9,071 nt of DNA from Planctomycetota bacterium. GTDB lineage: Bacteria > Planctomycetota > Planctomycetia > Pirellulales > Thermoguttaceae. The notes below the pieces were generated by a model. The model saw only the letters and a list, made by a program, of their open reading frames with translations. It was not told the origin of the DNA and did no database searches. Shown here one piece after another: positions 1-7,021 of this stretch; position 1 is the stretch's first letter, and every line of letters starts with the position of its first letter. Position numbers and translations under genes: made by a program. The stretch spans positions 1 through 9,071 of the forward strand of contig JAMOAF010000393.1 in the NCBI GenBank assembly GCA_023621895.1. The letters are read 5' to 3'.

Positions 1-638
1 AATACAAACAGGCCAAGGAAGCCTTCGGCATCATCACGTCGCTCGGCGACGAAGCTGCGCCCTTGCCCGAACAGAAGAAGCCCAAGAAGCAGCCACGGAA
101 GGCGAAGGCGGCAATTGCACCCGACTCGGCATCCGCCCAGGCCAAGGCGATTGCCGAAGAACTGACGGAAATGACAGATGCCTTCTGCCGGGAGTTCCTC
201 AACGAGGAGTATGCCGATCTTTGCCGCAAGTTGGCGTTGGTCCTGGCAAGGAAGCGACCGTCGCCACTTCTTCGAGGAAAACCCGCGACCTGGGCCTGCG
301 GGATCGTGCGAACCATCGGATGGGTCAACTTCCTCGATGACCCAAGCCAGAAGCCTCACTTGAGACTGCCGTTCATCGACCGGACTTTCGGCGTAGCAGA
401 GAGCACCGGTCAGGGCAAGTCCAAGGCCATCCGGACGATGTTGAAGATTCGGAACTTCGATCCCCGCTGGACGCTGCCCAGCAAGATGGACGACAACCCG
501 AGAGTCTGGATGCTGGAGGTCAATGGGTTCATTATGGACGTGCGGCACGCACCGAGGGAGGTTCAGGAACTGGCCTTCGAGAAGGGCCTCATCCCCTACA
601 TCCCGGCAGACCGGGGCGAGGAAGACGAAGGATCATAA
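1..638 (+). CDS. DUF6398-domain protein, 5' end cut by the window edge
   Basis: The reading frame is open from the left edge (first full codon at position 3) to TAA at 636-638, so 211 residues are visible and the true start lies outside. A TTG at 63 is in frame, but nothing supports it as a start because coding-like sequence precedes it. Visible residues about 22-48 form a Lys/Ala/Pro-rich linker, suggesting that another domain lies upstream. Residues about 52-203 match my memory of DUF6398: an MTDAFC helix, ARKRPSPLL, a WACGI...GWVNFL segment, an FGV-x-STG-x-GKSK turn, then the DPRWTLPS, VNGFIMDVR and GLIPYIPAD blocks. The function of this domain is unknown; it often stands alone or behind SEC-C or pRiA4b-like modules, and I cannot see which applies here. 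The C-terminus is acidic (GEEDEGS). The next gene starts 11 nt downstream, so the two are probably co-transcribed. Confidence 0.8.
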   Translation, partial: YKQAKEAFGIITSLGDEAAPLPEQKKPKKQPRKAKAAIAPDSASAQAKAIAEELTEMTDAFCREFLNEEYADLCRKLALVLARKRPSPLLRGKPATWACGIVRTIGWVNFLDDPSQKPHLRLPFIDRTFGVAESTGQGKSKAIRTMLKIRNFDPRWTLPSKMDDNPRVWMLEVNGFIMDVRHAPREVQELAFEKGLIPYIPADRGEEDEGS

Positions 639-649
639 AGGATGCCGAG

Positions 650-1030
650 ATGAGGCTCATCGGAACAAGGTCTGACGGCCCAAGCTGGGCGGCCACTTAC
701 CGGGTGGTCGAGGCAGTTGTCACCCCCGAACGCATTGCTTTGGATTGGATCGACAATGGCGCTCAGTATCACTTGCTGGCGCACTCCCAGGACGGCGGGC
801 TCACCTACCGTGGCAACTACGGTATGTTTCGCCCCGAGGAAGAATGGGTCATCGAGCTCACCCGCTACACTGCCGTTGATGGGTCCGCGGTCTTGCTCGC
901 CAGATGGCACGAGAAGGACAGTGGGAACGAAGGTTCGACGATGTTTGAGTTGAAGCCACAAGAGGAGTCGAGCCGATATGGAGGTCTACACGGGACAAAT
1001 CAGCAAGAAGCGCGCCCGCCGTTTCATTAA
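650..1030 (+). CDS. Hypothetical 126-aa protein, probably beta-rich
   Basis: I do not recognise this family. The ATG at 650 follows an AAAGGA at 637-642, 7 nt upstream, and lies 11 nt after the DUF6398 stop, so an operon is likely. Codons end mostly in G or C up to about residue 105, as in the neighbours. The protein has no signal peptide or membrane segment. Alternating hydrophobic and polar residues with many aromatics (YRVVEAVV, YRGNYGMF, WVIELTRYTA, AVLLARWHEK) suggest a small beta-sandwich or lipocalin-like barrel, which is inference only. The last 18 or so residues (after ELKPQEES) look less protein-like and overlap, in another frame, a second start at 978 with its own ribosome site. 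The present C-terminus may therefore be a run-out created by decay downstream. Confidence 0.6.
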   Translation: MRLIGTRSDGPSWAATYRVVEAVVTPERIALDWIDNGAQYHLLAHSQDGGLTYRGNYGMFRPEEEWVIELTRYTAVDGSAVLLARWHEKDSGNEGSTMFELKPQEESSRYGGLHGTNQQEARPPFH

Positions 1031-1136
1031 GTAGAGCACCCAGTTCCGGAAGAAGGACAGAACTGTCGCCATTCCCAAGAACGTGCGTGACGTAGAACTG
1101 CTCGTCAAAGACAGTCATCGGCACGGTTTTCTTCCG
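978..1136 (+). pseudogene. Short basic reading frame broken by one TAG, probable gene remnant
   Basis: An ATG at 978 sits 10 nt after GAGGAG (962-967) and encodes 18 residues (MEVYTGQISKKRARRFIK), then TAG at 1032-1034. The same frame continues without a further stop to TGA at 1254-1256. The first 34 or so codons after the TAG remain rich in G/C third positions and read like protein (TQFRKKDRTVAIPKN, VELLVKDSHRHGF). After about 1136 the sequence turns into Arg/Pro/Ala-rich text typical of non-coding GC-rich DNA and overlaps a minus-strand relic. The simplest reading is a small gene with a nonsense change whose 3' part has been lost. It may instead be a genuine 18-residue peptide. The family is not recognised, and the end coordinate is my judgement of where coding character stops. 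Confidence 0.3.
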
Positions 1137-1346
1137 CCGGGGCGACGAGCCGGAGATCGAGCGACGCCGGCGCCCAAGAACAAGGCGAGGCCTGCGAGTG
1201 CAGTCCGGCCGTGCAGCGAAACTCCCGAAACACGCCCGGCGGAATCTGGTAGCTGAAACGGCAGCAGCCGGTGCCGATCCCCTTGGCAAACACGACTTCG
1301 CGCCGAGGCGTCGCCGGTTCTTCCACCCATAGCCGTAGGTGTGAAG
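1105..1346 (-). pseudogene. Relic resembling part of an NPCBM (carbohydrate-binding) domain
   Basis: This stretch downstream of the oxidoreductase gene is open in the same frame as that gene, from just after its stop to TGA at 1105-1107. The part at 1290-1192 encodes FAKGIGTG, a middle with SYQIPPGVFREFRCTAGL, and HSQ. This follows the core NPCBM pattern as I know it: FAKGIG, then an aliphatic strand with L/IPPG, then a F-R-x-TAGLD strand. NPCBM modules bind sugars and are common in planctomycete exported proteins. The second half of the domain is not readable: after HSQ the text is Ser/Pro/Arg-rich and the expected V-x-DG strand is absent. No convincing start codon or ribosome site is present. 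I read it as a decayed 3' fragment of a lost gene; the family match is by eye only. Confidence 0.35.
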
Positions 1347-1347
1347 G

Positions 1348-2844
1348 TTACGAGAGTTTCCACGGCGCCCGCATGGGTCGCTGCAACATGCGGTTGACTT
1401 CCTCATCCGTGCTTCGCTCGGCCGCCGGGTCCCAGGCGAACTTGCGTTTCAAGAGTTGAGCGATGTTGCCCAGGATGCAGAGGCTGGCCGTGCTGTGGCC
1501 GACTTCCACCGGATCGATCGGGTCCTTTCGGGACTTGACCGCGTCGAGGAAGTTGCGGACGTGATCGGCGTCGATGTCGTTGCGGCGGTTGGTTTCGCGG
1601 GTCGGATGGCTCCTCGGCAAATGAATCTCGTTGGGGCCGATCACCGAGTCCTTGATGTTGGTGGGGAAGGTTTTCGGCACGCCGCCGAGGCTGATTTCCA
1701 GCCGCCCCTCCGTGCCTTCGAACTTCGCGTACGAAGCGTTGTTCGTGTCGCAAGTCAGCTCGATCCCGTTGGCATAGCGGGCCCGGAAGGCCGTCTTCAC
1801 CGCGGTGTCGAACAGGCTCCCCTTCGGCAGGAATTCCGACCCGTTGTCCTCGAATTCGACCGGCGTCGTGCCGTCCATGCCCAGGGCCCACTGCGCCATG
1901 TCGTTGGTGTGCGCGCCGAAATTGGCCGTTTGCCCGTTGGAGTAGTCGAGGATGTAGCGCCAGCGGTGGAAGCAGCGTTCGATGTGATACGGGGCCTCGG
2001 GGGCCGGGCCGAGCCAGAAGTCGTAGTCAAAACCCTCCGGAACGGGCTGCGGCTGCCAGCCCGGCCCCGGGCTGGGAAAACTGTTGGGGGCCGTGGTAGT
2101 CCACACGCGGCGGACCTGGCCGATCCGCCCGTTGCGCACCAACTCGCACGCCCGGCGCACGCCCGGGCAGGAGCGGAACTGGGCGCCGGTCTGGAACACG
2201 CGGTTGTACCTGCGGACCGCCTTGACCATCTCGCGTCCCTGGTGGACCGTCAGCGACATGGGCTTCTCGCAGTACACGTCCTTGCCCGCCCGCATGGCCG
2301 CGATGGCGATCAGGGCGTGCCAGTGATCGGGGACGACGATCGTCACGGCGTCGATGTCCGTCCGCGCGAGCAGTTCGCGGAAGTCCTTGTAGGCGTCGCA
2401 ACCTTTGCCCCGGCTGGCGGCAACCTGCGGCGGGTTCGGCGCGACAGCGCCGGGCTCGGCCGTCTTTGGCGCAAGAATCCGTTCGTAGACGGTCGCTTTC
2501 GGGTCGCCGCCGGAAGCCTTCTCGGCGTAGTACTCGTCGATCCACCGCTTGGCCGTTTCGCGGCCGAGGACGCGCTCGGGGTAGTAGTAGCCTCTGCCGG
2601 CCCGGTTCACGTCGCAAACGGCCACGATCTGGACGTCGTCGTGAACCAGGAAAGACGGGACGATTCGCTGGGCCTGGTGCCCACAACCGATCTGCCCGAC
2701 CGTAATCCGGTTGCTGGGGGCCGTGGCGCCGAAGACCGAAGCGGGTACGATCCGCGGCAGGGCCACCGCCGAGGCGAGCGCCGCCGCGCTTTGAACGAAG
2801 CTCCGCCGAGTGCATTGGACCGATGGACGGTGACGTTGGTTCAT
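1348..2844 (-). CDS. Tat-exported Gfo/Idh/MocA family oxidoreductase (498 aa)
   Basis: Predicted NAD(P)-dependent dehydrogenase acting on a sugar, polyol or derivative outside the cytoplasm. From the ATG at 2844, residues 11-40 form a twin-arginine signal (C-T-R13-R14-SFVQ, then an Ala-rich hydrophobic stretch ending VFGA). The Rossmann domain opens with ITVGQIGCGHQA (48-58) and the second strand is VAVCDVN (75-80). CEKPMS carries the family Lys at 194, and G-A-H312-TND is the usual active-site His region of the C-terminal domain. It ends with RPMRAPWKLS, a tail typical of planctomycete members. Residues about 111-147 form a Pro/Ala-rich insertion that most relatives lack or have shorter. Two ATGs lie side by side (2847 and 2844); AGGAGG is 4 nt from the first and 7 nt from the second, so I chose 2844. 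The frame is open upstream to 3069, but that part lacks a ribosome site and would bury the signal peptide. The substrate cannot be told from the sequence. Confidence 0.93.
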   Translation of the reverse strand: MNQRHRPSVQCTRRSFVQSAAALASAVALPRIVPASVFGATAPSNRITVGQIGCGHQAQRIVPSFLVHDDVQIVAVCDVNRAGRGYYYPERVLGRETAKRWIDEYYAEKASGGDPKATVYERILAPKTAEPGAVAPNPPQVAASRGKGCDAYKDFRELLARTDIDAVTIVVPDHWHALIAIAAMRAGKDVYCEKPMSLTVHQGREMVKAVRRYNRVFQTGAQFRSCPGVRRACELVRNGRIGQVRRVWTTTAPNSFPSPGPGWQPQPVPEGFDYDFWLGPAPEAPYHIERCFHRWRYILDYSNGQTANFGAHTNDMAQWALGMDGTTPVEFEDNGSEFLPKGSLFDTAVKTAFRARYANGIELTCDTNNASYAKFEGTEGRLEISLGGVPKTFPTNIKDSVIGPNEIHLPRSHPTRETNRRNDIDADHVRNFLDAVKSRKDPIDPVEVGHSTASLCILGNIAQLLKRKFAWDPAAERSTDEEVNRMLQRPMRAPWKLS

Positions 2845-2849
2845 CATGA

Positions 2850-2858
2850 CTCCTCCTT
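2850..2858 (-). promoter_or_regulatory. Strong ribosome binding site of the Gfo/Idh gene
   Basis: The minus strand reads AAGGAGGAG just before tandem ATG codons at 2847 and 2844. The AGGAGG core lies 4 nt from the first and 7 nt from the second, favouring the second. This fixes the start just ahead of the Tat signal and rules out the longer in-frame extension. Confidence 0.75.
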
Positions 2859-3075
2859 CTATGATTGTCGTTCGCAAGGCCTGCGTGGGGCGTGCTCCGC
2901 AGGGATGCCCGATTTCAGCGGCGAGGCCGGCTCGCTGGTCCGCGGCCTGGCAGCCATTCTCGCTTACCCGGAAACCAGTTGCCATAGGTCGTCGGATCAC
3001 GATTGCCGCGGGCAACGCGAACGCCACCGCGATCAGGGACACACACGACGTCGCTTTCCACTCCGGCAAGGGCTT

Positions 3076-3930
3076 TCAGGGTTTCGCCGCCGGGGCAGCG
3101 GGGACGGGGGCCCGCTGCTCGTGCTGGGCTTTCCAGGTGGAGATAGCGACGGGAATGTCGGTGCAGAAAGCATCGACGCCGAGCCCAACGGCAAGATAGT
3201 AATCTTGCAGGCTATGTCCCGGCCAGCCAGTCACGCGAAGCCCGGCTTTTTGAGCTTCCCGCACCGCGGCCCGGGAGGTTCCGTCCATGGTGCAACCGAT
3301 TCGCTTCACCCCCAGAGTCTGCGCCCGCGCTACCACTTTTTCCGAGCAGGGGTCGCCGCTGATCAGCAGCAGATCGGCATTGGGATCGAGAGCTTTGACG
3401 ACCTTCAAGGGCCGCTCGTCAAACGAGGTGAGCACATAGAACGACCCTTGGGGCTTCTGGCGGGCAGCCGCGTACAGTTTTCGGCAATACTCGTTCAGGC
3501 GATCCTCGGGATATTGGGCTTTGTTGCTGGTCTTCATTTCCAACTCGAGGTAGATGCCCGGCTTATCGGCGAAGTACGCCAAGAGGTCCTTGAGGAAGAG
3601 CATGGGTTGGCCGCTCTTCTTCGTCACGACTTCCCGCAACTCGGCTGCCGTCTTCTGTTCGACGGCCCCAGTGGCGTTGTGGGTTCGGTCGAGGGTATCG
3701 TCGTGGAGAATCACCAGCTCGCCATCCTTGGTCATGCGGATGTCGGTCTCGAATCCGCGCAGCCCCTTCTCATAGCTGCTCCGAAAGGCAGCCAGCGTAT
3801 TTTCCTCGAACTCGTACGCGCCGCCACGGTGAGCAAACACGAGTCCCTTTTCCTGCGCGGCAAGCGAGCCTGCCACTCCGAACATCCCGCCAACGACCAC
3901 GACCAGCGCAACCCATCGCTGAATCCTCAT
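3076..3930 (-). CDS. Exported glycerophosphodiester phosphodiesterase (GDPD, 284 aa)
   Basis: Predicted to hydrolyse glycerophosphodiesters (deacylated phospholipid head groups) to glycerol-3-phosphate and an alcohol, with a divalent metal. A Sec signal fills residues 1-26 (MRIQRW, a Val-rich core, cleavage near SLAAQ). The mature part is a GDPD TIM barrel: AHRGG with H34 and R35, ENT at 44-46, FETDIR with metal ligands E61 and D63, LHDDTLDRT with H76, LELEMK with E131 and K133, and a terminal GVDAFCTDIP strand. All the residues expected for metal binding and acid-base catalysis are present, so it should be active. The last 15 residues are Pro/Ala-rich. The start at 3930 is supported by AGGAGG at 3939-3944, 8 nt upstream; an extension to 4011 has no such site and hides the signal peptide. 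It follows the ceramidase-like pair by 141 nt on the same strand and precedes the oxidoreductase by 231 nt, so co-transcription is possible but not shown. Confidence 0.92.
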   Translation of the reverse strand: MRIQRWVALVVVVGGMFGVAGSLAAQEKGLVFAHRGGAYEFEENTLAAFRSSYEKGLRGFETDIRMTKDGELVILHDDTLDRTHNATGAVEQKTAAELREVVTKKSGQPMLFLKDLLAYFADKPGIYLELEMKTSNKAQYPEDRLNEYCRKLYAAARQKPQGSFYVLTSFDERPLKVVKALDPNADLLLISGDPCSEKVVARAQTLGVKRIGCTMDGTSRAAVREAQKAGLRVTGWPGHSLQDYYLAVGLGVDAFCTDIPVAISTWKAQHEQRAPVPAAPAAKP

Positions 3931-3938
3931 CGCAAAGA

Positions 3939-3944
3939 CCTCCT
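3939..3944 (-). promoter_or_regulatory. Ribosome binding site of the GDPD gene
   Basis: The minus strand has a perfect AGGAGG 8 nt before the ATG at 3930. It decides this start, which gives an N-terminal Sec signal, over an upstream in-frame codon. Confidence 0.7.
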
Positions 3945-4071
3945 CATAGGATGATGGTTGAAAGCCAGACATTCCAGCCGCTGATTCTGTCCAGTTTACC
4001 GTGACCAGCACCGGCGGATATTAGCCATGCTCGATAGAACTGCGGCTGGCGATGCCGCGTCCGGCACACCG

Positions 4072-5508
4072 TCACTTGGGGTCACGGACCTCCGCCACCA
4101 TTTCCAGCAGCGCGTCGAGCAGCTTCTCCGAAGCGTGCGGCTCGAAGGCGCACGATCCGAGCCACGTCTCGTAGCCGCCCCATTCAAAGTGCTTGGCGGT
4201 CGGAATGTAGCCAAAGCCGCCGTGGGCCCACTCGACGAGAAAAGCCGGCTGCATCTGGCTGCGGTCGCGAAACTCCAATCCGATCTCGCAGAACGGCTCG
4301 CCGGGCATCGTGCCGATGCACGCCGGGCCGATCCGCAGTACTTGCAGCGGCACCGACACCTTCTCCTCGCGATCGATCATCCCCATGATGCGCCGGGCGT
4401 AGCTGTAGGGCAGGTTGACCTGATCGGGCTTGGGGGCCGGCTTGGTCAACGTCTCCTTGGCCCAGGCGATCTGCTCGGCCGTGGGGCTCGGACGAGCGAC
4501 GATCGTCTCCCGAAAGCGGGCGGCCAAGGTGACCTGATCGCGGTACTCGGCCTTGGCCAGCGCCGCCTGCACCTTGGCAGCCAGGTCATGGGCCACGAAA
4601 CGGATCTGTTCGTAGGGCTTCTTGGCAGGGCGCGGATGGAGGAAGTTGATGTTGTTGATGTCGCCGCTGGAAACGTTGGCCATCAGGGCCACCATCGGCG
4701 GACCCTGCTCGTCGCCCCCCAGCAGGCGTTCCAGGCGCTCACAGTAAGCGCCGTAGTAGTCGGCCGAAATATCGCCCTTCGGCACGCCGCCCACGTAATG
4801 CAGCGAATACGCCGAGTAGACGGCGATCGGCCGCCCGCCGGGCTCGCGCAGCGACAGGATCGACACCACCGGATCGGTTGGCCCGGCCGGCCTGACCAGG
4901 TCCGGGCTGCCCGCCGCTGGATTCATCTTCACCTGGTCAATCCCGCCGAAGGGATTGGGCGGCATGGCGCCGGGCTTGAGGAACCAGCGGCGGTTGAACA
5001 CGTGCTCCGGCGCCTTGGTCGTGAGGCACGCCAATTGGGCCGGACGCAGCCGGTTCGCTGCCGAGCGCACGCCGTCGACGATCCGTTGCACGACAAAGGC
5101 GCGGTAGTCTGCGTACTGCGGTTGGTCGGCGGCGGGCGCCTTGCCGGAAACGCTGCTGGCTGAATGGGTGTGCACGGCGGAGATCAGCACGTTGGCCGAC
5201 GGAATCCCGACCTGCTTCTCGATCAGGCTTCGCGCCTCGGCGCACATGCCGGCCTCGGTTCCCAGCAGATCGAGGACGACCAGGGCGAGCTTCGTCTTGC
5301 CGTCGTCGAGCACGAGGCACCGCGCGTGCAGCTCATCGTGCACGTTGGTCGACAGCGGGGCGATGAAATTGCCGACAATCGGCCGCCCCAGCGGCGGAGT
5401 GATGTTGCTCATGGCCGCGCCAGCCCGGAACCCGGAGGCCGGCGGGGCCGCGCACAGCGTCGCAGCGGTCAAGGAACAGGCAACGAGGGCGAGCACGGAC
5501 GATTTCAT
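4072..5508 (-). CDS. Secreted neutral/alkaline ceramidase-like protein, copy A (478 aa)
   Basis: The protein has the layout of the neutral/alkaline non-lysosomal ceramidase N-terminal domain and a Sec signal (residues 1-20, cleavage near LCA-APP). Family blocks in order: FRAGAAMSNITPPLG (27-41), HDELHARCLVLDDG (57-70), LISAVHTHS with H113 and H115, YSLHYVGG with H237, MPGE with E404, and GYIPTAKHFEWGGYETW with Y434 and Y446. In the Pseudomonas enzyme a His, a second His, a Glu and a Tyr in these blocks hold zinc. The loop that carries the catalytic Ser there (GNVSPN-like) reads SGDINNI here (281-287), without that Ser. At 478 residues it is shorter than full ceramidases and lacks the C-terminal Ig-like domain. 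Start at 5508: AGGAG lies 9 nt upstream and the signal peptide begins there. It is about 70% identical, without gaps over the first 350 residues, to the next copy upstream. The substrate is unproven; 'ceramidase-like' is a fold call. Confidence 0.87.
   Translation of the reverse strand: MKSSVLALVACSLTAATLCAAPPASGFRAGAAMSNITPPLGRPIVGNFIAPLSTNVHDELHARCLVLDDGKTKLALVVLDLLGTEAGMCAEARSLIEKQVGIPSANVLISAVHTHSASSVSGKAPAADQPQYADYRAFVVQRIVDGVRSAANRLRPAQLACLTTKAPEHVFNRRWFLKPGAMPPNPFGGIDQVKMNPAAGSPDLVRPAGPTDPVVSILSLREPGGRPIAVYSAYSLHYVGGVPKGDISADYYGAYCERLERLLGGDEQGPPMVALMANVSSGDINNINFLHPRPAKKPYEQIRFVAHDLAAKVQAALAKAEYRDQVTLAARFRETIVARPSPTAEQIAWAKETLTKPAPKPDQVNLPYSYARRIMGMIDREEKVSVPLQVLRIGPACIGTMPGEPFCEIGLEFRDRSQMQPAFLVEWAHGGFGYIPTAKHFEWGGYETWLGSCAFEPHASEKLLDALLEMVAEVRDPK
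4861..5013 (-). repeat. High-identity tract shared by the tandem paralogues, copy A side
   Basis: Codons 166-216 of copy A pair without gaps with codons 166-216 of copy B (6353-6505, offset 1492 nt). I count 9 mismatches in 153 nt; 6 are silent, over 49 identical codons. A different stretch where the proteins are fully identical (codons 54-76, 5281-5349 versus 6773-6841) has 10 silent mismatches in 69 nt. The contrast suggests recent local exchange between the copies. Confidence 0.5.
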
Positions 5509-5545
5509 GGCGGGAGTCTCCTGAAGTCTGCGGTCGTTCAAGGCA

Positions 5546-5569
5546 CGGCGCTGGATGGGGCAAGCGCCG
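5546..5569 (-). other. Stem-loop between the two ceramidase-like genes
   Basis: A 7-bp perfect inverted repeat (CGGCGCT / AGCGCCG) with a 10-nt loop starts directly after the stop codon of copy B and lies 37 nt before the start of copy A. No T-run follows on the minus strand, so it is not a standard intrinsic terminator. It could stabilise or cut a shared mRNA, or slow polymerase; the role is inferred. Confidence 0.4.
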
Positions 5570-7000
5570 CTATTTTTCAGCGGTCGGACGGACCTCGGCC
5601 GCCATTTCCAGCAGGGCGTCGAGCAGCTTCTCCGAGGCCTTCGGCTCCAAGCGGTTGGTGGCCAACCAGGTCTCGTAACCGCCCCACTCGTGCTGCTTCG
5701 GCGTCGGCAGGTAGTCGAAATAGCCGTGGGCCAGGGAGACCAGGAAGGCGGGCTGCACGGGGCTCCGCTGGCGGAATTCGAGGCCGATCTCGCAGAAGAC
5801 CTCGTTGGGCAAGCTGCCGATGCACACCTGGCCGATCCGCAGCACTTGCAGCGGCGCCGGGATGGAGGCCGCGCCGCGGGCCAGGTCCTCGAATCGCTGG
5901 GCGTAAACGCGGGGCACGTCCGGCTTGCCCGGCTTGGCCAACATTTCCTTGGCCCACGCGAGCTGCTCTGCGCTGGGCCGGCGCGTGGCGATCACCGGCT
6001 CCCGGTAGCTTGCGGCCAGCGTCAGCCGGTCAGAGTACTTGACGTTGGCCAGGGCCGCGTGAACCTTCGCGGCCAGGTCGTCGGCCACGAACCGCATCTG
6101 CTCGTACGGTTTCTTGGGCGGCCGGGGGTGGAGGAAATTGATGTTGTTCACGTCGCCGCTGGTGCCGTTGGCCATCATGGCCACCATCGGCGGATCCTGC
6201 TGGTCGCCCTCCAGCAGGCGCTCCAGGCGCTGGCAGTACATGCCGTAGTAGTCGGCTGAAATGTCGCCGTGCTCCACGCCGCCCACGTAGTGCAGCGAAT
6301 AGCAGGAGTACACGGCGATCGGCCGCCCGTCGGGCTCGCGCACGGCGAGGATCGACACCACCGGATCGGTCGGCCCGGCCGGCTTGACCAGGTCCGGGCT
6401 GCCCGCCGCTGGATTCATCTTCACCTGGTCGATGCCACCGAACGGATTGGGCGGCATCGTGCCGGGCTTGAGGAACCAGCGGCGGTTGAAGACGTGCTCC
6501 GGCGCCTCGGCGGTGGTGAACCCGAGCTGCGCCGGGCGCAGCCGGTTCGCGGCGCACTTGACTCCGTCGGCGATCCGCCGGGCGACGAAGGCTTGATAGT
6601 CGTCGATCTTCTGCGGGAACTCGAAATGCTTCTCGCCCAGCGCGCTGGCGGCCGAATGGTTGTGGATGGCCGAGATCAACACGTTCGTCGCCGGGATGTC
6701 CACCTCCTGCTCGATGAACTTGCGCGCCTCGTGGCTGACGTTGTAATGGATGCCCAGCAGGTCGACGACCACCAGCGCAAGCTTCGTCTTCCCGTCGTCG
6801 AGCACGAGGCACCTGGCATGCAGCTCGTCGTGGACATTCGTGGCTGGAAAGGGTAGAAAACCGCCGATGATCGCCGAACCCAACGCCGGCGTGATGTTGC
6901 TCGTGGCCGCACCGGCGCGAAACGTGGACGCGGGCGGGTCCGCAGCCAGGAGCGTGGTGCCCAGGAAGCAGGCGACGATGCCGAGAAGATAGCGTCTCAT
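5570..7000 (-). CDS. Secreted neutral/alkaline ceramidase-like protein, copy B (476 aa)
   Basis: Paralogue of the next gene in the same direction, with a 61-nt gap between them. It has a Sec signal at residues 1-21 (cleavage near LLAA-DPP). The same blocks are present: FRAGAATSNITPALG (27-41), HDELHARCLVLDDG (57-70), LISAIHNHS with H113 and H115, YSLHYVGG with H237, PNE with E400, and DYLPTPKQHEWGGYETW with Y430 and Y442. Three differences from copy A touch the active-site region: HNH for HTH, PNE for PGE, and a Pro/Lys-poor helix at 361-384 in place of a longer loop. The loop at 281-287 reads SGDVNNI, again lacking the Ser used by known ceramidases. The ATG at 7000 follows GGAG by 9 nt; an earlier TTG at 7015 would overlap that site. 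A coding-like fragment ends 21 nt upstream on the same strand, so copy B may once have been the second gene of a longer operon. Confidence 0.87.
   Translation of the reverse strand: MRRYLLGIVACFLGTTLLAADPPASTFRAGAATSNITPALGSAIIGGFLPFPATNVHDELHARCLVLDDGKTKLALVVVDLLGIHYNVSHEARKFIEQEVDIPATNVLISAIHNHSAASALGEKHFEFPQKIDDYQAFVARRIADGVKCAANRLRPAQLGFTTAEAPEHVFNRRWFLKPGTMPPNPFGGIDQVKMNPAAGSPDLVKPAGPTDPVVSILAVREPDGRPIAVYSCYSLHYVGGVEHGDISADYYGMYCQRLERLLEGDQQDPPMVAMMANGTSGDVNNINFLHPRPPKKPYEQMRFVADDLAAKVHAALANVKYSDRLTLAASYREPVIATRRPSAEQLAWAKEMLAKPGKPDVPRVYAQRFEDLARGAASIPAPLQVLRIGQVCIGSLPNEVFCEIGLEFRQRSPVQPAFLVSLAHGYFDYLPTPKQHEWGGYETWLATNRLEPKASEKLLDALLEMAAEVRPTAEK
6353..6505 (-). repeat. High-identity tract shared by the tandem paralogues, copy B side
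   Basis: Partner of the tract at 4861-5013, about 94% identical in DNA. It encodes the EHVFNRRWFLKPG and PNPFGGIDQVKMNPAAGSPD blocks, with only two residue differences between the copies (T181 for A, K206 for R). Confidence 0.5.
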
Positions 7001-7021
7001 GAAGGTGGGCTCCAAAACAGG

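Noticed and set aside
596..1406. Two overlapping minus-strand open frames (596-961 and 858-1406)
   Set aside because: They lie opposite the DUF6398 end, the hypothetical gene and the decayed strip, show no family motif, and lack ribosome sites; the plus-strand frames explain the sequence better.
2848..3075. Gap between GDPD and the oxidoreductase, searched for a promoter or terminator
   Set aside because: Only a weak 6-bp repeat (CCTGCG / CGCAGG at 2880-2903) with a 12-nt loop was seen and no -35/-10 pair, so nothing was called.
1456..3954. A very long plus-strand open frame (832 codons) antisense to the oxidoreductase and GDPD genes
   Set aside because: It mirrors two clear protein families on the other strand, has no ribosome site or known motif, and its translation is Arg/Gly/Asp/Val-rich as expected for the antisense of GC-rich codons.
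4053..4066. Small hairpin (TGCCG-N4-CGGCA) just after the copy A stop, considered as a terminator
   Set aside because: The stem is only 5 bp and no T-run follows on the minus strand.
4027..6856. Several long plus-strand frames antisense to the ceramidase-like pair
   Set aside because: They resemble each other only because the paralogues do, and their His/Arg/Gly/Leu-rich text is the complement of the real genes.
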